Positions 31,397 through 38,137 of a stretch of DNA of 43,765 bases are shown here, in pieces. How positions within the stretch are numbered: position 1 is the stretch's first letter; every line of letters begins with the position of its first letter. Where the stretch lies: NCBI RefSeq assembly GCF_000341085.1, contig NZ_ANBA01000035.1:1-43765 (forward strand), read 5' to 3'. Source of the stretch: Nocardiopsis ganjiahuensis DSM 45031. Its GTDB lineage: Bacteria > Actinomycetota > Actinomycetes > Streptosporangiales > Streptosporangiaceae. The position numbers were made by a program, and so were the translations under genes. The notes beneath the pieces were generated by a model that saw only the letters and a list, made by a program, of their open reading frames with translations, was not told where the DNA came from and made no database searches.

Positions 31397-31777
31397 CTAC
31401 CGCTGCCAGGGCTCCGGAAGCGGCCCGCCGGAGCGCAACGCGGCGTCGAGCCTGCCCCACTCCGTGACCGCACGCCGGAGGGCGACGAAGGACTGCGCGG
31501 CTCCGCCCACCTCGCGGAGCGACTCGGAGACGGAGTCGTAGAGCGCGGTCACGGGCTCGTGTCGTTCCGCGTCGCCGTCGGCCGACCAGTGGAGCGGGAG
31601 CGGGGCACCACCGCGCATCAGCCCGTCGAGCACGTCGAACGCGCTGTCCGCGCGACGGAGGTCGGCCACGCTCTGTCCGAGAAAGACCGTTGCCGCCAGC
31701 AACCGGGACACCTCCGCCACCATGATGTCCGCCGGGCGGTCGAGGGGACCGCTGACGGTGCCGTGGTTCGCGATCAT
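31397..31777 (-). CDS. Unrecognised 126-residue protein, second gene of a GntR-linked pair
   Basis: A soluble, helix-rich protein with no signal peptide or membrane segment (MVAEVSRLLAATVFLGQSVADLRRADSAFDVLDGLMRGG, then YDSVSESLREVGGAAQSFVALRRAVTEWGRLDAALRSGG). I do not recognise a family. ATG at 31777 overlaps the stop of the preceding gene by one base (TGATG), with GGGAGG 8 nt upstream, so the two are translated together. Alternating helix pattern and repeated GG-PLP-W endings (APLPLHW, GPLPEPW) hint at an internal duplication. It is probably a partner of the upstream protein. Controlled, I infer, by the divergent mini-GntR regulator. Confidence 0.65.
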   Translation of the reverse strand: MIANHGTVSGPLDRPADIMVAEVSRLLAATVFLGQSVADLRRADSAFDVLDGLMRGGAPLPLHWSADGDAERHEPVTALYDSVSESLREVGGAAQSFVALRRAVTEWGRLDAALRSGGPLPEPWQR

Positions 31778-32199
31778 CAGGCGGCCTCCCCGTGCTCCGC
31801 GATCGTGTGGAGGACGGCCACACCCAACCGACTGCGATCCACCCGGCGGAGGGCTTCCCTGCGCTCCCATTCGCGGAAGTAGCTGCGCACGAGCACGGCC
31901 GAGGGCTCCATGGAGCGCGGATCCACCGCCGGGAGGTCGTCGGCGGGCAGGGGGACCGGCGTGGGCGGCAAGTCGTCGGCGGGCCGACTCGGTGCGGGCG
32001 TGGGCGGAGCCGATGCCGTTCGGGGCTCCACCTCGGAAACGAAGGGGACCGTCTCCGCGTAGCGGCGCACCCGGCGCGCGCGGTTACGGCGCAGCTCCGC
32101 GATCAGTTCGCGAAGGTATCCGTAAGGGCTCGTGTGCACGCCCCTGGTAGGGCGGAGCATCCGTGCGGGCATGGCAAACAGGGCAGTAACGTAACCCAT
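31777..32199 (-). CDS. Unrecognised 140-residue protein, first gene of a GntR-linked pair
   Basis: No family recognised. The N-terminus MGYVTALFAMPARML is weakly hydrophobic. A basic stretch follows (LIAELRRNRARRVRRYAE), then a Pro/Asp/Ala linker with the repeated element PADDLPPTPVPLPADDLP, then a helical C-terminus (SYFREWERREALRRVDRSRLGVAVLHTIAEHG). I chose ATG at 32199, which has TGGAG about 9 nt upstream, over a GTG at 32208. Its stop overlaps the start of the second gene. The pair is divergent from a mini-GntR regulator over a palindrome. This layout is common for small plasmid- or phage-derived accessory loci, but no mobility gene is present. Confidence 0.65.
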   Translation of the reverse strand: MGYVTALFAMPARMLRPTRGVHTSPYGYLRELIAELRRNRARRVRRYAETVPFVSEVEPRTASAPPTPAPSRPADDLPPTPVPLPADDLPAVDPRSMEPSAVLVRSYFREWERREALRRVDRSRLGVAVLHTIAEHGEAA

Positions 32200-32296
32200 G
32201 GCAAGCACTCCAGTTGCTTGTCCGGGCCCGGGGTGTTGGTAGCACCGCCGGGCCGCCTCATCTGTAGTTGAGCCTCCACCATACGCGCTCTATACC

Positions 32297-32308
32297 GCTT
32301 TATAAAGC
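32297..32308. promoter_or_regulatory. Palindromic operator between the mini-GntR gene and the unknown pair
   Basis: GCTTTATAAAGC is a perfect 12-bp palindrome in a locally AT-rich 163-bp divergent gap (32200-32362). It is the obvious binding site for the GntR-type protein encoded 55 bp away and is placed to control both directions. Confidence 0.6.
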
Positions 32309-32362
32309 ACTACGAAGCTACCGGGCTATTTGTGCAGCTCATAGACGTCTTACGGTGCTCTC

Positions 32363-32602
32363 ATGACTGAGGTTCCAGACTTCGACCCGTCCCCAGACGC
32401 CTACGTCTACGCCGAGCTCGCCGATCACGTGGCGGCGCGTATCGCCTCCGGTCACCTCCCCTCCGGGGCAAAGCTTCCCGGGGAACGGGAGCTCGCGGAG
32501 ACCTACGGGGTCGCTGTGGGCACCGCCCGACGCGCGACGAAGGAGCTCCGCGACCGGGAGTTGGTCAAGACGCTCCCAGGCAAGGGCACCTTCGTCGTCT
32601 GA
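32363..32602 (+). CDS. Mini GntR-type winged-helix regulator
   Basis: A 79-residue protein consisting of only the GntR winged helix: DAYVYAELADHVAARIASGHLPSGAKLPGERELAETYGVAVGTARRATKELRDRELVKTLPGKGTFVV. No effector domain follows, so it would act as a simple dimeric repressor or respond to a partner protein. ATG at 32363 has no clear ribosome site and may be leaderless. It is divergent from two unknown genes over the palindrome GCTTTATAAAGC. Such short GntR proteins are frequent in plasmid transfer (KorSA-like) and chromosomal accessory loci of actinomycetes. A 12-bp hairpin terminates it. Confidence 0.85.
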   Translation: MTEVPDFDPSPDAYVYAELADHVAARIASGHLPSGAKLPGERELAETYGVAVGTARRATKELRDRELVKTLPGKGTFVV

Positions 32603-32627
32603 CAGCTCAGCCGCACTCAGCCGAACC

Positions 32628-32654
32628 AGGGGACGCAGCCCAGCTGTGTCCCCT
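32628..32654 (+). terminator. 12-bp hairpin after the mini-GntR gene
   Basis: Arms at 32628-32639 and 32643-32654 pair with one G-T wobble around a 3-nt loop, 25 nt after the stop. A weaker CCCGCC-N4-GGCGGG stem at 32729-32744 could end the opposing kelch gene. Confidence 0.65.
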
Positions 32655-32753
32655 AGCTTCGGGGCATGACGTCGGTTGCGGGTCCCCGGAACCAGCGGGC
32701 CGACGTTCCCTGCTCCTGACGTTCTCGACCCGCCATGAGGCGGGCCGCGGAGC

Positions 32754-33872
32754 CTAGACCCGCACGTCGATCCTGATCCCGCCGGTCTCGCACACGCCGC
32801 CCCAACCGATCAGGGCGTCCGCGCCGACGGGTTCGATCGGGCCGCAGTAACCGTCGAGCGCCTCTCCCCTCGACCGGTGGGCCAGGCCGGTGTCCTCGTC
32901 CCACACGCTGAACTCACCGGCGTTGGTCGAGACCACGCCCAGCCCGTCCACGAACCCCATCTCCCCGGACAGCATGGGGTAGGTCGCCGTGTACACCGGC
33001 GGACGGAAGGTGACGTCCTCGTGGACCACCCCGGCCCGTCCCTGGTCATCGAGCTCGTACAGGTGACCGCCGCGACTCTCCTCGACCGCCAAAAGCGCCC
33101 TGTCCCCCGGAAGGACCGCCAGCCCGAGATACGCCCCGTACGGCTCCTCGACCTCCTCGACCTCGACCAGGGACACACCCGTGTCCCCCGGACGGAACCG
33201 TCCGGTGAACACGTGCTCGTTCGTGGCCCCGGCCAGGGCGACCTCGTCATCCACGGCCACCAGGTCGTACACGCGGAACCGCTCTCCGGCCCCGGTCAGG
33301 GAAACGGTGTCCCAGGTGTCGTCCTCCAGCGAGTACACGAGGAGCTCGTCCTGGTAGCGGCTCCCCCCGAAGACGACGTGGCCGCCCACTGCGGCGGCCG
33401 GCACCGTCTCCCTCGCCTCCGGGGCGTCGGCGACCGGCTCCCAGGAGTCGAGTCCGGGGTCGTAGATCGCACCGTCCCTGGCCATGAGACCGTCCTCGTC
33501 CCCGGAGTGCGTACCGGTGGCACCTCCCCAGACGAGCACCCGCTGGTCTTCGAGGAGCACGGTGGTGTGCCGGGCGCGCGCTTCCAGGTCCGCTTCCGCG
33601 ACCACGCGCCAGGAGTCGGTCTCCGGGGCGTAGGCGGCGCCGTCGTCGTGGAGGCGTTGCTGCCCCTCGCTGCTCCCACCCCAGACGAACAGTTCCGCAC
33701 CGGTCCAGACGAAGCTGTGGTCGACGCGGGTGCCGAAGGGTGCCGGGGTCAGCTCACCGACGGAGACGTCCACGTCCCATTCCTCGGTTCCGGCGGCTGA
33801 GCAACCCGTGGCCACCAGGGCCGCCGCGGCCAGACCGATCGCGATGGACGGGGGCCGGCCGGTGAGGGGCAT
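32754..33872 (-). CDS. Kelch-repeat lipoprotein
   Basis: A 372-residue surface lipoprotein. Signal peptide IAIGLAAAALVATGC gives Cys24 as the lipid site. The mature protein is a beta-propeller of kelch-like repeats, each with paired glycines and a spaced Tyr/Trp: LFVWGGSSEGQQRLHDDGAAYAPETDSWRVV, VLVWGGATGTHSG...AIYDPGLDSWEPV, VVFGGSRYQDELLVYSLEDDTWDTV. The last repeats decay, but LIGWGGVCETGG near the end closes the ring. ATG at 33872 has GGAG 8 nt upstream. It is probably a binding or scaffold protein on the outer face of the membrane; catalytic kelch proteins exist but no active-site motif is seen. No operon partner. Confidence 0.82.
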   Translation of the reverse strand: MPLTGRPPSIAIGLAAAALVATGCSAAGTEEWDVDVSVGELTPAPFGTRVDHSFVWTGAELFVWGGSSEGQQRLHDDGAAYAPETDSWRVVAEADLEARARHTTVLLEDQRVLVWGGATGTHSGDEDGLMARDGAIYDPGLDSWEPVADAPEARETVPAAAVGGHVVFGGSRYQDELLVYSLEDDTWDTVSLTGAGERFRVYDLVAVDDEVALAGATNEHVFTGRFRPGDTGVSLVEVEEVEEPYGAYLGLAVLPGDRALLAVEESRGGHLYELDDQGRAGVVHEDVTFRPPVYTATYPMLSGEMGFVDGLGVVSTNAGEFSVWDEDTGLAHRSRGEALDGYCGPIEPVGADALIGWGGVCETGGIRIDVRV

Positions 33873-33937
33873 GCGGTCGCTCCGGTGTTCGGGGGAAGGG
33901 AGGCGAACCGATGGTGGCAGATCCTGCCACCGCGCTG

Positions 33938-34183
33938 TCAACGCGTCGAAGCCGCACCTGGCAGGACGACGTGGACCCGGTGGGGACCGTCGTAGTGGTG
34001 GCCCTCGCCCACGGGGAGGAACCCCAGGCGTTCGGCCACGCGCAGGCTCGGAACGTTGTCGACGTGGACCAGCGCCCAGACCGAGTGCAGGCCCAGGTCG
34101 TCGAGGCCGTGGTCGAGCAGGACGACCCAGTGTCCGAGTTCCGACGGCCCGATGATGTGAAACCACGTGGCACCGTCGTGCAC
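33938..34183 (-). pseudogene. Decayed GNAT acetyltransferase
   Basis: About 81 residues remain from the C-terminal half of a RimJ/RimL-type GNAT enzyme: SELGHWVVLLDHGLDDLGLHSVWALVHVDNVPSLRVAERLGFLPVGEGHHYDGPHRVHV. In intact relatives, the part between the ELGYW-like strand and the LLDHAF-like helix holds the acetyl-CoA loop R/Q-x-x-G-x-G/A. Here it is missing and the two pieces are joined directly. A stop codon lies in frame a few codons upstream of the first possible start. The product would not bind acetyl-CoA, so I call it a pseudogene. Region 34184-34298 shows no other coding signal. Confidence 0.65.
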
Positions 34184-34298
34184 CGAAGGTGGGGAGGACC
34201 ATCAGCTCCTTGCGGCGCTGGCAGCCCTCCCCGGTCCCGTGACGGAGGCGCCCCTTGCCCCCGTGGTCATCGGGGACGACGTCCTTGCGGGTCGGCGG

Positions 34299-34700
34299 TC
34301 AGGCCGCACCCCAGAAGGCGTCCTCGGCCTGCGGGTCGGCGGAGAACAACCACGCCTCGGCGAGCTTGCCGCCCTCGATCCTGAGCAGGTCGACGCCGCC
34401 CATCGCCATCTCGGCCTCCTCGCGCTTGCCCGCGAAGTGGACGGGAGCCGCGACCAGCGCACCGTTGACCATGGGCTCCCCGGTCATCGTGAGCTCGAAC
34501 GTCCCCTCGCTGACGGCCATCATGCCGCCGATCATCTCGTTGACCGCTTCGCTACCGCGGTGGGTGCCGGAGAAGCGGTTGTCACCGGGCTGGTGCCACA
34601 CGATGTCATCGGCGAACATGCTCGCGACCGTGGCGAAGTCCTTGGCGGCCAGCGCCTCGAAGTACTGGCGGACGACGGCGAGCGGTGAGCTGGATCCCAT
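34299..34700 (-). CDS. SnoaL/NTF2-fold protein
   Basis: A 133-residue single-domain NTF2-like protein (SnoaL-like). Core segments: VVRQYFEALAAKDFATVASMFADDIVWHQPGDNRFSGTHRGSEAVNEMIGGMM and VAAPVHFAGKREEAEMAMGGVDLLRIEGGKLAEAWLFSAD. These proteins form cone-shaped pockets; some are isomerases or hydrolases, many are of unknown role. ATG at 34700 has AAGGAG 8 nt upstream; an in-frame start at 34751 would overlap the operator. It is divergent from an HxlR regulator over a GGTAAC/GTTACC dyad, which is the standard layout for an HxlR target gene. Likely role: handling of a reactive small molecule sensed by HxlR. Confidence 0.85.
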   Translation of the reverse strand: MGSSSPLAVVRQYFEALAAKDFATVASMFADDIVWHQPGDNRFSGTHRGSEAVNEMIGGMMAVSEGTFELTMTGEPMVNGALVAAPVHFAGKREEAEMAMGGVDLLRIEGGKLAEAWLFSADPQAEDAFWGAA

Positions 34701-34752
34701 TGTCGATTCTCCTTCGTCGAAGTTCTCCCTGCTGACGCCTATACTCACCATC

Positions 34753-34777
34753 GGTAACCAGTTACCTCAACGTAACT
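34753..34777. promoter_or_regulatory. HxlR operator between hxlR-type and NTF2 genes
   Basis: Perfect dyad GGTAAC-CA-GTTACC at 34753-34766 plus a third half-site GTAACT at 34772-34777, in a 95-bp divergent gap. HxlR-family proteins typically bind such short inverted repeats next to their own gene. Confidence 0.65.
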
Positions 34778-34795
34778 AATGGGAGGACGTGTCGC

Positions 34796-35164
34796 ATGAC
34801 ACACAATCGGACGTTCGATGTGCTCACGGCGACCTGCCCCTCTCGCACGTCACTGGCCCGTATCGCCAACAAGTGGACGGCCATGGTGGTGATCGCTCTC
34901 AGCAGCGGCAGGATGCGCTTCGGCGACCTGCGCGCCAAGGTCGACGGGATCAGCGGGAAGGTCCTCACCGACACCCTGCGGGACCTGGAGCGCGACGGGC
35001 TCGTCACACGGCACGTGTACGCCGAGGTGCCCCCCAGGGTCGAATACGAGCTGACCGCGCTGGGACACACACTTCAGAAGCCCTTGCGGGCGCTGGGGGA
35101 CTGGGCCGAGGAGCACATCACCGAGGTGCTCGCGGCGCGCGAATCCTACGACATCCGCCGCTGA
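34796..35164 (+). CDS. HxlR-family transcriptional regulator
   Basis: A 122-residue winged-helix regulator. Residues 20-105 hold the HxlR domain: ARIANKWTAMVVIALSSGRMRFGDLRAKVDGISGKVLTDTLRDLERDGLVTRHVYAEVPPRVEYELTALGHTL. Cys14 lies just before the HTH (TATCPSRTSLAR), the position of the redox-sensing Cys in HxlR relatives such as YodB and HypR, which suggests a thiol- or quinone-responsive switch. ATG at 34796 has GGGAGGA 6 nt upstream. It is divergent from the NTF2-fold gene across a clear dyad, so it likely represses both itself and that gene until an electrophile modifies Cys14. The sensing role is inferred from the cysteine position. Confidence 0.9.
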   Translation: MTHNRTFDVLTATCPSRTSLARIANKWTAMVVIALSSGRMRFGDLRAKVDGISGKVLTDTLRDLERDGLVTRHVYAEVPPRVEYELTALGHTLQKPLRALGDWAEEHITEVLAARESYDIRR

Positions 35165-35209
35165 ACCCGTCTGGGCCCTGGGTCCACCACCTGAACTCCG
35201 GGGCGCCGG

Positions 35210-35241
35210 TCAGTGCCGAAAATGGATGAACAGGCGTCCGA
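35210..35241. repeat. 32-bp direct repeat, distal copy (attachment-site-like)
   Basis: Identical over 32 bp to 36180-36211, which is the 3' end of the Smr-domain gene including its stop codon. On the minus strand this copy reads GRLFIHFRH then stop, and weak similarity continues for 3 codons (KTL versus KNF). The two copies bound the toxin-antitoxin genes. It has no start or upstream coding part, so it is a gene tail only. Confidence 0.9.
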
Positions 35242-35292
35242 GAGTCTTACGGCGACCGCACTCCTGTCAACGGCGCTCCCGAGCCATGGGAC

Positions 35293-35778
35293 TCATACCG
35301 CCACCACGTGCACGTCGTCGGCGCCGATCGCCTCCACATACGCGGTGATGTCCCCGGGGTCACTGGTGAACACCACCGCGCTCCGGTGCTTCACGGCAGT
35401 CCAGGCGACCAGGGCGTCCACCGCGTCCGGGCGCTTCTTCGCGGGGAGCACCGCCACACCCAGCACCGCACCGATGCGCCGCCAGTCGGTGATGTCGGGG
35501 GCCGTCGCGCACACGATGCACTCCGCCTGTCCCGCACCCGTCGGGCGCAACGCGGGGGCGGACGAGCGGGCCTGCGGCACCGTGCACTCCTTCAGAACCG
35601 CGCCCATGGCGTGAACGGTCGCCGGCTCCGGACGCCACACCTGGGCGAGGACGGGGCCGGGGACCACGGGGCGGTGCGGGGACCGGGCGAGCCCCCGGTG
35701 CATCTGTACGGCCTTGGCCTTGCGCGCCGCCAGGGCGATGAGCATCCCCGTGTCGTAGACGGGGGTGCGGGTGCTCAC
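35293..35778 (-). CDS. PIN-domain toxin, VapC-type
   Basis: A 161-residue PIN-fold protein, a probable endoribonuclease toxin. Candidate acidic active-site residues are D9 (VYDTGMLIAL), D118/D121 (RPDAVDALVAWTA) and D140/D143 (FTSDPGDITAY). The second acidic position of the canonical PIN site appears as Gln in VLAQVWR, a variant I associate with actinobacterial PIN proteins. GTG start at 35778 overlaps the antitoxin stop (GTGA), so toxin is made only with antitoxin. Located in the 970-bp unit between direct repeats. In cells it would cleave RNA when freed from the antitoxin. Confidence 0.82.
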   Translation of the reverse strand: MSTRTPVYDTGMLIALAARKAKAVQMHRGLARSPHRPVVPGPVLAQVWRPEPATVHAMGAVLKECTVPQARSSAPALRPTGAGQAECIVCATAPDITDWRRIGAVLGVAVLPAKKRPDAVDALVAWTAVKHRSAVVFTSDPGDITAYVEAIGADDVHVVAV

Positions 35779-36104
35779 GCCACCTCTCCCCGGGGAGACC
35801 CATGGGTCTCCCCGACGCCGTGGACCAGGCGCATCGCCTCGTCCACCTCACGGCGCTCGTCCTCACTCAGGGATTCTTCGCCCGCCTCGTCCGCGGGCCC
35901 GTAGTGCGCGGCACGCCCTTCGGCGTCCGCGATCAGCGCGTCGAGACCCGCGAACTGCGCTTCGGCCGCCTCGACCTCGGCCATCTGCCGGATCGCGGCG
36001 TTGACCAGGTAGGCCGACACGTCCATGCCCGCACGCTCCGCGTGAGACCTGACACGCTCGGCCTCTTCCGGGTCAAGGCTGATACTGATACGAACCTTCG
36101 CCAT
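35775..36104 (-). CDS. Ribbon-helix-helix antitoxin, VapB-like
   Basis: A 109-residue antitoxin. Residues 3-45 are a ribbon-helix-helix DNA-binding domain (VRISISLDPEEAERVRSHAERAGMDVSAYLVNAAIRQMAE). The acidic C-terminal part (about 46-100) would wrap the PIN toxin. No Shine-Dalgarno precedes the ATG at 36104. A -10-like TATTAC lies 9 nt before it, so the mRNA may be leaderless. A perfect 16-bp palindrome (36114-36129) overlaps that promoter, fitting autorepression by the antitoxin or its complex. The gene order antitoxin-toxin with a 4-bp overlap is standard for type II modules. Confidence 0.85.
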   Translation of the reverse strand: MAKVRISISLDPEEAERVRSHAERAGMDVSAYLVNAAIRQMAEVEAAEAQFAGLDALIADAEGRAAHYGPADEAGEESLSEDERREVDEAMRLVHGVGETHGSPRGEVA

Positions 36105-36113
36105 ACCATGATC

Positions 36114-36129
36114 GTAATACGCGTATTAC
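36114..36129. promoter_or_regulatory. 16-bp perfect palindrome, toxin-antitoxin operator
   Basis: GTAATACGCGTATTAC is fully self-complementary and lies 9 bp upstream of the antitoxin start. It resembles sites of RHH antitoxins (GTAT-containing arms) and overlaps the likely -10 box (TATTAC on the minus strand). Confidence 0.75.
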
Positions 36130-36179
36130 ACCATGTCCAGCAAGCGCCATCGGAGCAGGGGCGACACGCCCACAGGACA

Positions 36180-36211
36180 TCAGTGCCGAAAATGGATGAA
36201 CAGGCGTCCGA
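36180..36211. repeat. 32-bp direct repeat, gene copy in smr
   Basis: This copy forms the last ten codons and stop of the Smr-domain gene. Same orientation as 35210-35241 at a period of 970 bp. Integrating elements that use the 3' end of a gene as target leave exactly this geometry: an intact gene at one end and a spare tail at the other. Confidence 0.9.
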
Positions 36212-36431
36212 AGTTCTTGGAGTCCTTCTCGACCCGGTGGTAGCGGGCCTTGACGTCCTTGCGGTCGAGGAAGCGCAGCACGCGCTTCTTCAGCTGGCCC
36301 GACCCCTTGCCCGGGATGACCTCCACGGTCTTGGCCTTCTTGCGCTCGGCCTCGTCCATGATGTCGCTCAGGGCCTGGTCGATGCTCCGCCCCTTGTTGA
36401 AGATGTCATGCAGATCGAGCTTCAACCGCAC
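36180..36431 (-). CDS. Small Smr-domain protein
   Basis: An 83-residue protein equal to a bare Smr domain: LDLHDI at the start (the LDLH motif), ALSDIMDEAERKKAKTVEVIPGKGSGQLKKRVLRFL containing the HGxG-like loop as PGKGSGQLK, and FGRLFIHFRH at the end. Smr domains are nicking or RNA endonuclease domains found in MutS2 and alone; in this short actinobacterial type the function is not known. GTG at 36431 overlaps the upstream membrane-protein gene by 26 bp, with GAGGACGAGG just before it, so it is translationally coupled. Its 3' end is duplicated 970 bp away, beyond a toxin-antitoxin module. Confidence 0.82.
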   Translation of the reverse strand: MRLKLDLHDIFNKGRSIDQALSDIMDEAERKKAKTVEVIPGKGSGQLKKRVLRFLDRKDVKARYHRVEKDSKNFGRLFIHFRH

Positions 36432-37383
36432 CCTCGTCCTCCTCGTCCGGTTGCCCGGATGATACGCGTACGACCCACACCAGTCCCAGTGCGGTGAGGG
36501 CCGCGAGTGTTCCGCCGACGGCGAGGGTGAGAACGTCGGGGGCGACCACGGACTGGCCGCGCAGCGCCTGCCAGACGGTGAGCACCGTCAGACCCGTGTA
36601 GGCGGCACCGACCACGGCGGTCAGGCGCAGGCGGACACCGTCGTCGCGCAGGCGGGGGAAGCGCGCGGCGAGGACGGTCAGAGCCAGTGCGAACAGGATG
36701 ATGACCTGGAGTCCGTGGATGCCGACGAAGTGGCCCACGCGCAGGTCTCCGCCGACGGTGCTCCAGCCGACGAGGGGCAGGCCCGGCCCGCCGTCGGCGA
36801 GGCCCACGGCGTGGGCGCCGATGGCGTCCGGCCCCCCTTCGGCGAACTCCTCGACCTGGGCGGGGGTGGGTGCGGTCATCAGCGGTCCGACCGCCATACC
36901 GAGGAGGGCGATCCCCACCCCGATGCGGATGGCCCACGTGGTGGAGCGTTCACGGATGCGCTGGAACACGAGGATCACGCCGAGCACGAGGGTCGCGACC
37001 CACAGGACGGTGATCATGCCGCCCATGACCGCATAGACGACGGCGTCGAACGGGGTCGTGTTGTTGAAGTGGCTCATCTGCCCCCGGGCCACCTGGGTGA
37101 TGATCAGGGCCATCTCACCCGCGCCCATGACGGCGATGACCGTGCCGAGCCACCAGCCGGCCCGTGGCCGGCGGGTGAGCAGGGAGAGCAGCCAGGCGAT
37201 GGTGACGTTGTAGATGACGATCGACACCGAGAACTTGGCCGGCTTCAGCCAGGCCGCCTCGCCGTTGACGGTCCGGTCGTCGACGGCGAGGCCGACCGCG
37301 CTCACGGCGAGGAGGGCCACGCACAGGTACGCGGTGAGCATGAGCGGTCGGTGCCAGGAGTAGGAGGTGCGAAGCGTCGGCAT
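36406..37383 (-). CDS. Multi-pass membrane protein, MerR-linked
   Basis: A 325-residue protein with about eight hydrophobic helices, starting HRPLMLTAYLCVALLAVSAVGLAVDD and including KFSVSIVIYNVTIAWLLSLL, VYAVMGGMITVLWVATLVLGVILVF and FVGIHGLQVIILFALALTVLAARF. Conserved His residues (GHFVGIHG, FNNTTPFDAV nearby) might bind haem or metal, but this is a guess. I do not recognise a named family. ATG at 37383 with GGGG close upstream. It is divergent from a MerR-type regulator across a 19-bp dyad and is the likely target of that regulator. The smr gene follows in the same transcript. Confidence 0.75.
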   Translation of the reverse strand: MPTLRTSYSWHRPLMLTAYLCVALLAVSAVGLAVDDRTVNGEAAWLKPAKFSVSIVIYNVTIAWLLSLLTRRPRAGWWLGTVIAVMGAGEMALIITQVARGQMSHFNNTTPFDAVVYAVMGGMITVLWVATLVLGVILVFQRIRERSTTWAIRIGVGIALLGMAVGPLMTAPTPAQVEEFAEGGPDAIGAHAVGLADGGPGLPLVGWSTVGGDLRVGHFVGIHGLQVIILFALALTVLAARFPRLRDDGVRLRLTAVVGAAYTGLTVLTVWQALRGQSVVAPDVLTLAVGGTLAALTALGLVWVVRVSSGQPDEEDEGAVEARSA

Positions 37384-37397
37384 GGAAACCCCTCATA

Positions 37398-37416
37398 CGG
37401 ATACTTCGAGTATCCG
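37398..37416. promoter_or_regulatory. 19-bp dyad between MerR and membrane-protein genes
   Basis: CGGATACT-TCG-AGTATCCG has 8-bp perfect arms and lies 15 bp before the membrane-protein start. A related but imperfect copy (GATACTCTTACTATCC) follows at about 37422-37437, closer to the merR gene. Both are good candidates for MerR binding. Confidence 0.65.
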
Positions 37417-37500
37417 TTATAGATACTCTTACTATCCATAAAGAGGCGCGCGTGCGCAAGGGGGGTACCGTGTCCAGACCCGAAGTGCCGAAGGGAATCC

Positions 37501-38121
37501 ATGCGTATCGCGGAACTGAGCCGGAGCTCGGGGGTGTCCGTACCGAGCATCAAGTTCTACCTGCGGGAGGGCCTCCTGCACCGGGGCGAGCTCACCAGCC
37601 CCAACCAGGCGCGTTACGACGAGAGCCACCTGAACCGGCTCCGCCTCGTCAGCGCCCTCACCGAGGTCGGCGGGCTCTCGGTGGCCGCCACCCGGGACCT
37701 GCTCAAGGTGATCGACAGCGACACGGCCAACCTCGACGACCTCATGGGCGTGGCCCTCAGGGGCGTCGGCCCCCTCACCAGCGGGACCGAGCCCACCGAG
37801 GAGGAACTCGCCGAAGCCGATTCCCTGACCGAGCGGCACGGCTGGTACGTCCACCCGGACTCACCTCTGCGCGGAGAACTCGCGAGGGTGCTCTCCGCGC
37901 TGCACCGAGCGGGCAACGCCCCGGACCAGGAGTGGGCCGACGGATACGCACGCGCCGCCGACGAGATAGCCCGCATCGACCACGACTACGTCGAGAACTT
38001 CACCGAGTTGGACGAGATCCTCAAGACCGTCGTGGTCGGTACCGTCCTGGGCGAACGCCTCCTCGCCACCCTGCGCCGCGTGGCCCAGGCCAGCGAGGCC
38101 CACCGGCGCTACGGGGTGTGA
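37501..38121 (+). CDS. MerR-family transcriptional regulator
   Basis: A 206-residue regulator. The N-terminal MerR HTH (residues 1-70) reads MRIAELSRSSGVSVPSIKFYLREGLLHRGELTSPNQARYDESHLNRLRLVSALTEVGGLSVAATRDLL. The remaining 135 residues form a helical effector domain I cannot name. No cysteine/histidine metal motif is present, so it senses an organic ligand rather than a metal, if a ligand at all. ATG at 37501. Divergent from a multi-pass membrane protein over a 117-bp gap with a strong dyad. It likely controls that gene, and smr through read-through. Confidence 0.88.
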   Translation: MRIAELSRSSGVSVPSIKFYLREGLLHRGELTSPNQARYDESHLNRLRLVSALTEVGGLSVAATRDLLKVIDSDTANLDDLMGVALRGVGPLTSGTEPTEEELAEADSLTERHGWYVHPDSPLRGELARVLSALHRAGNAPDQEWADGYARAADEIARIDHDYVENFTELDEILKTVVVGTVLGERLLATLRRVAQASEAHRRYGV

Positions 38122-38137
38122 ACTCCCGGCCCGCGCA

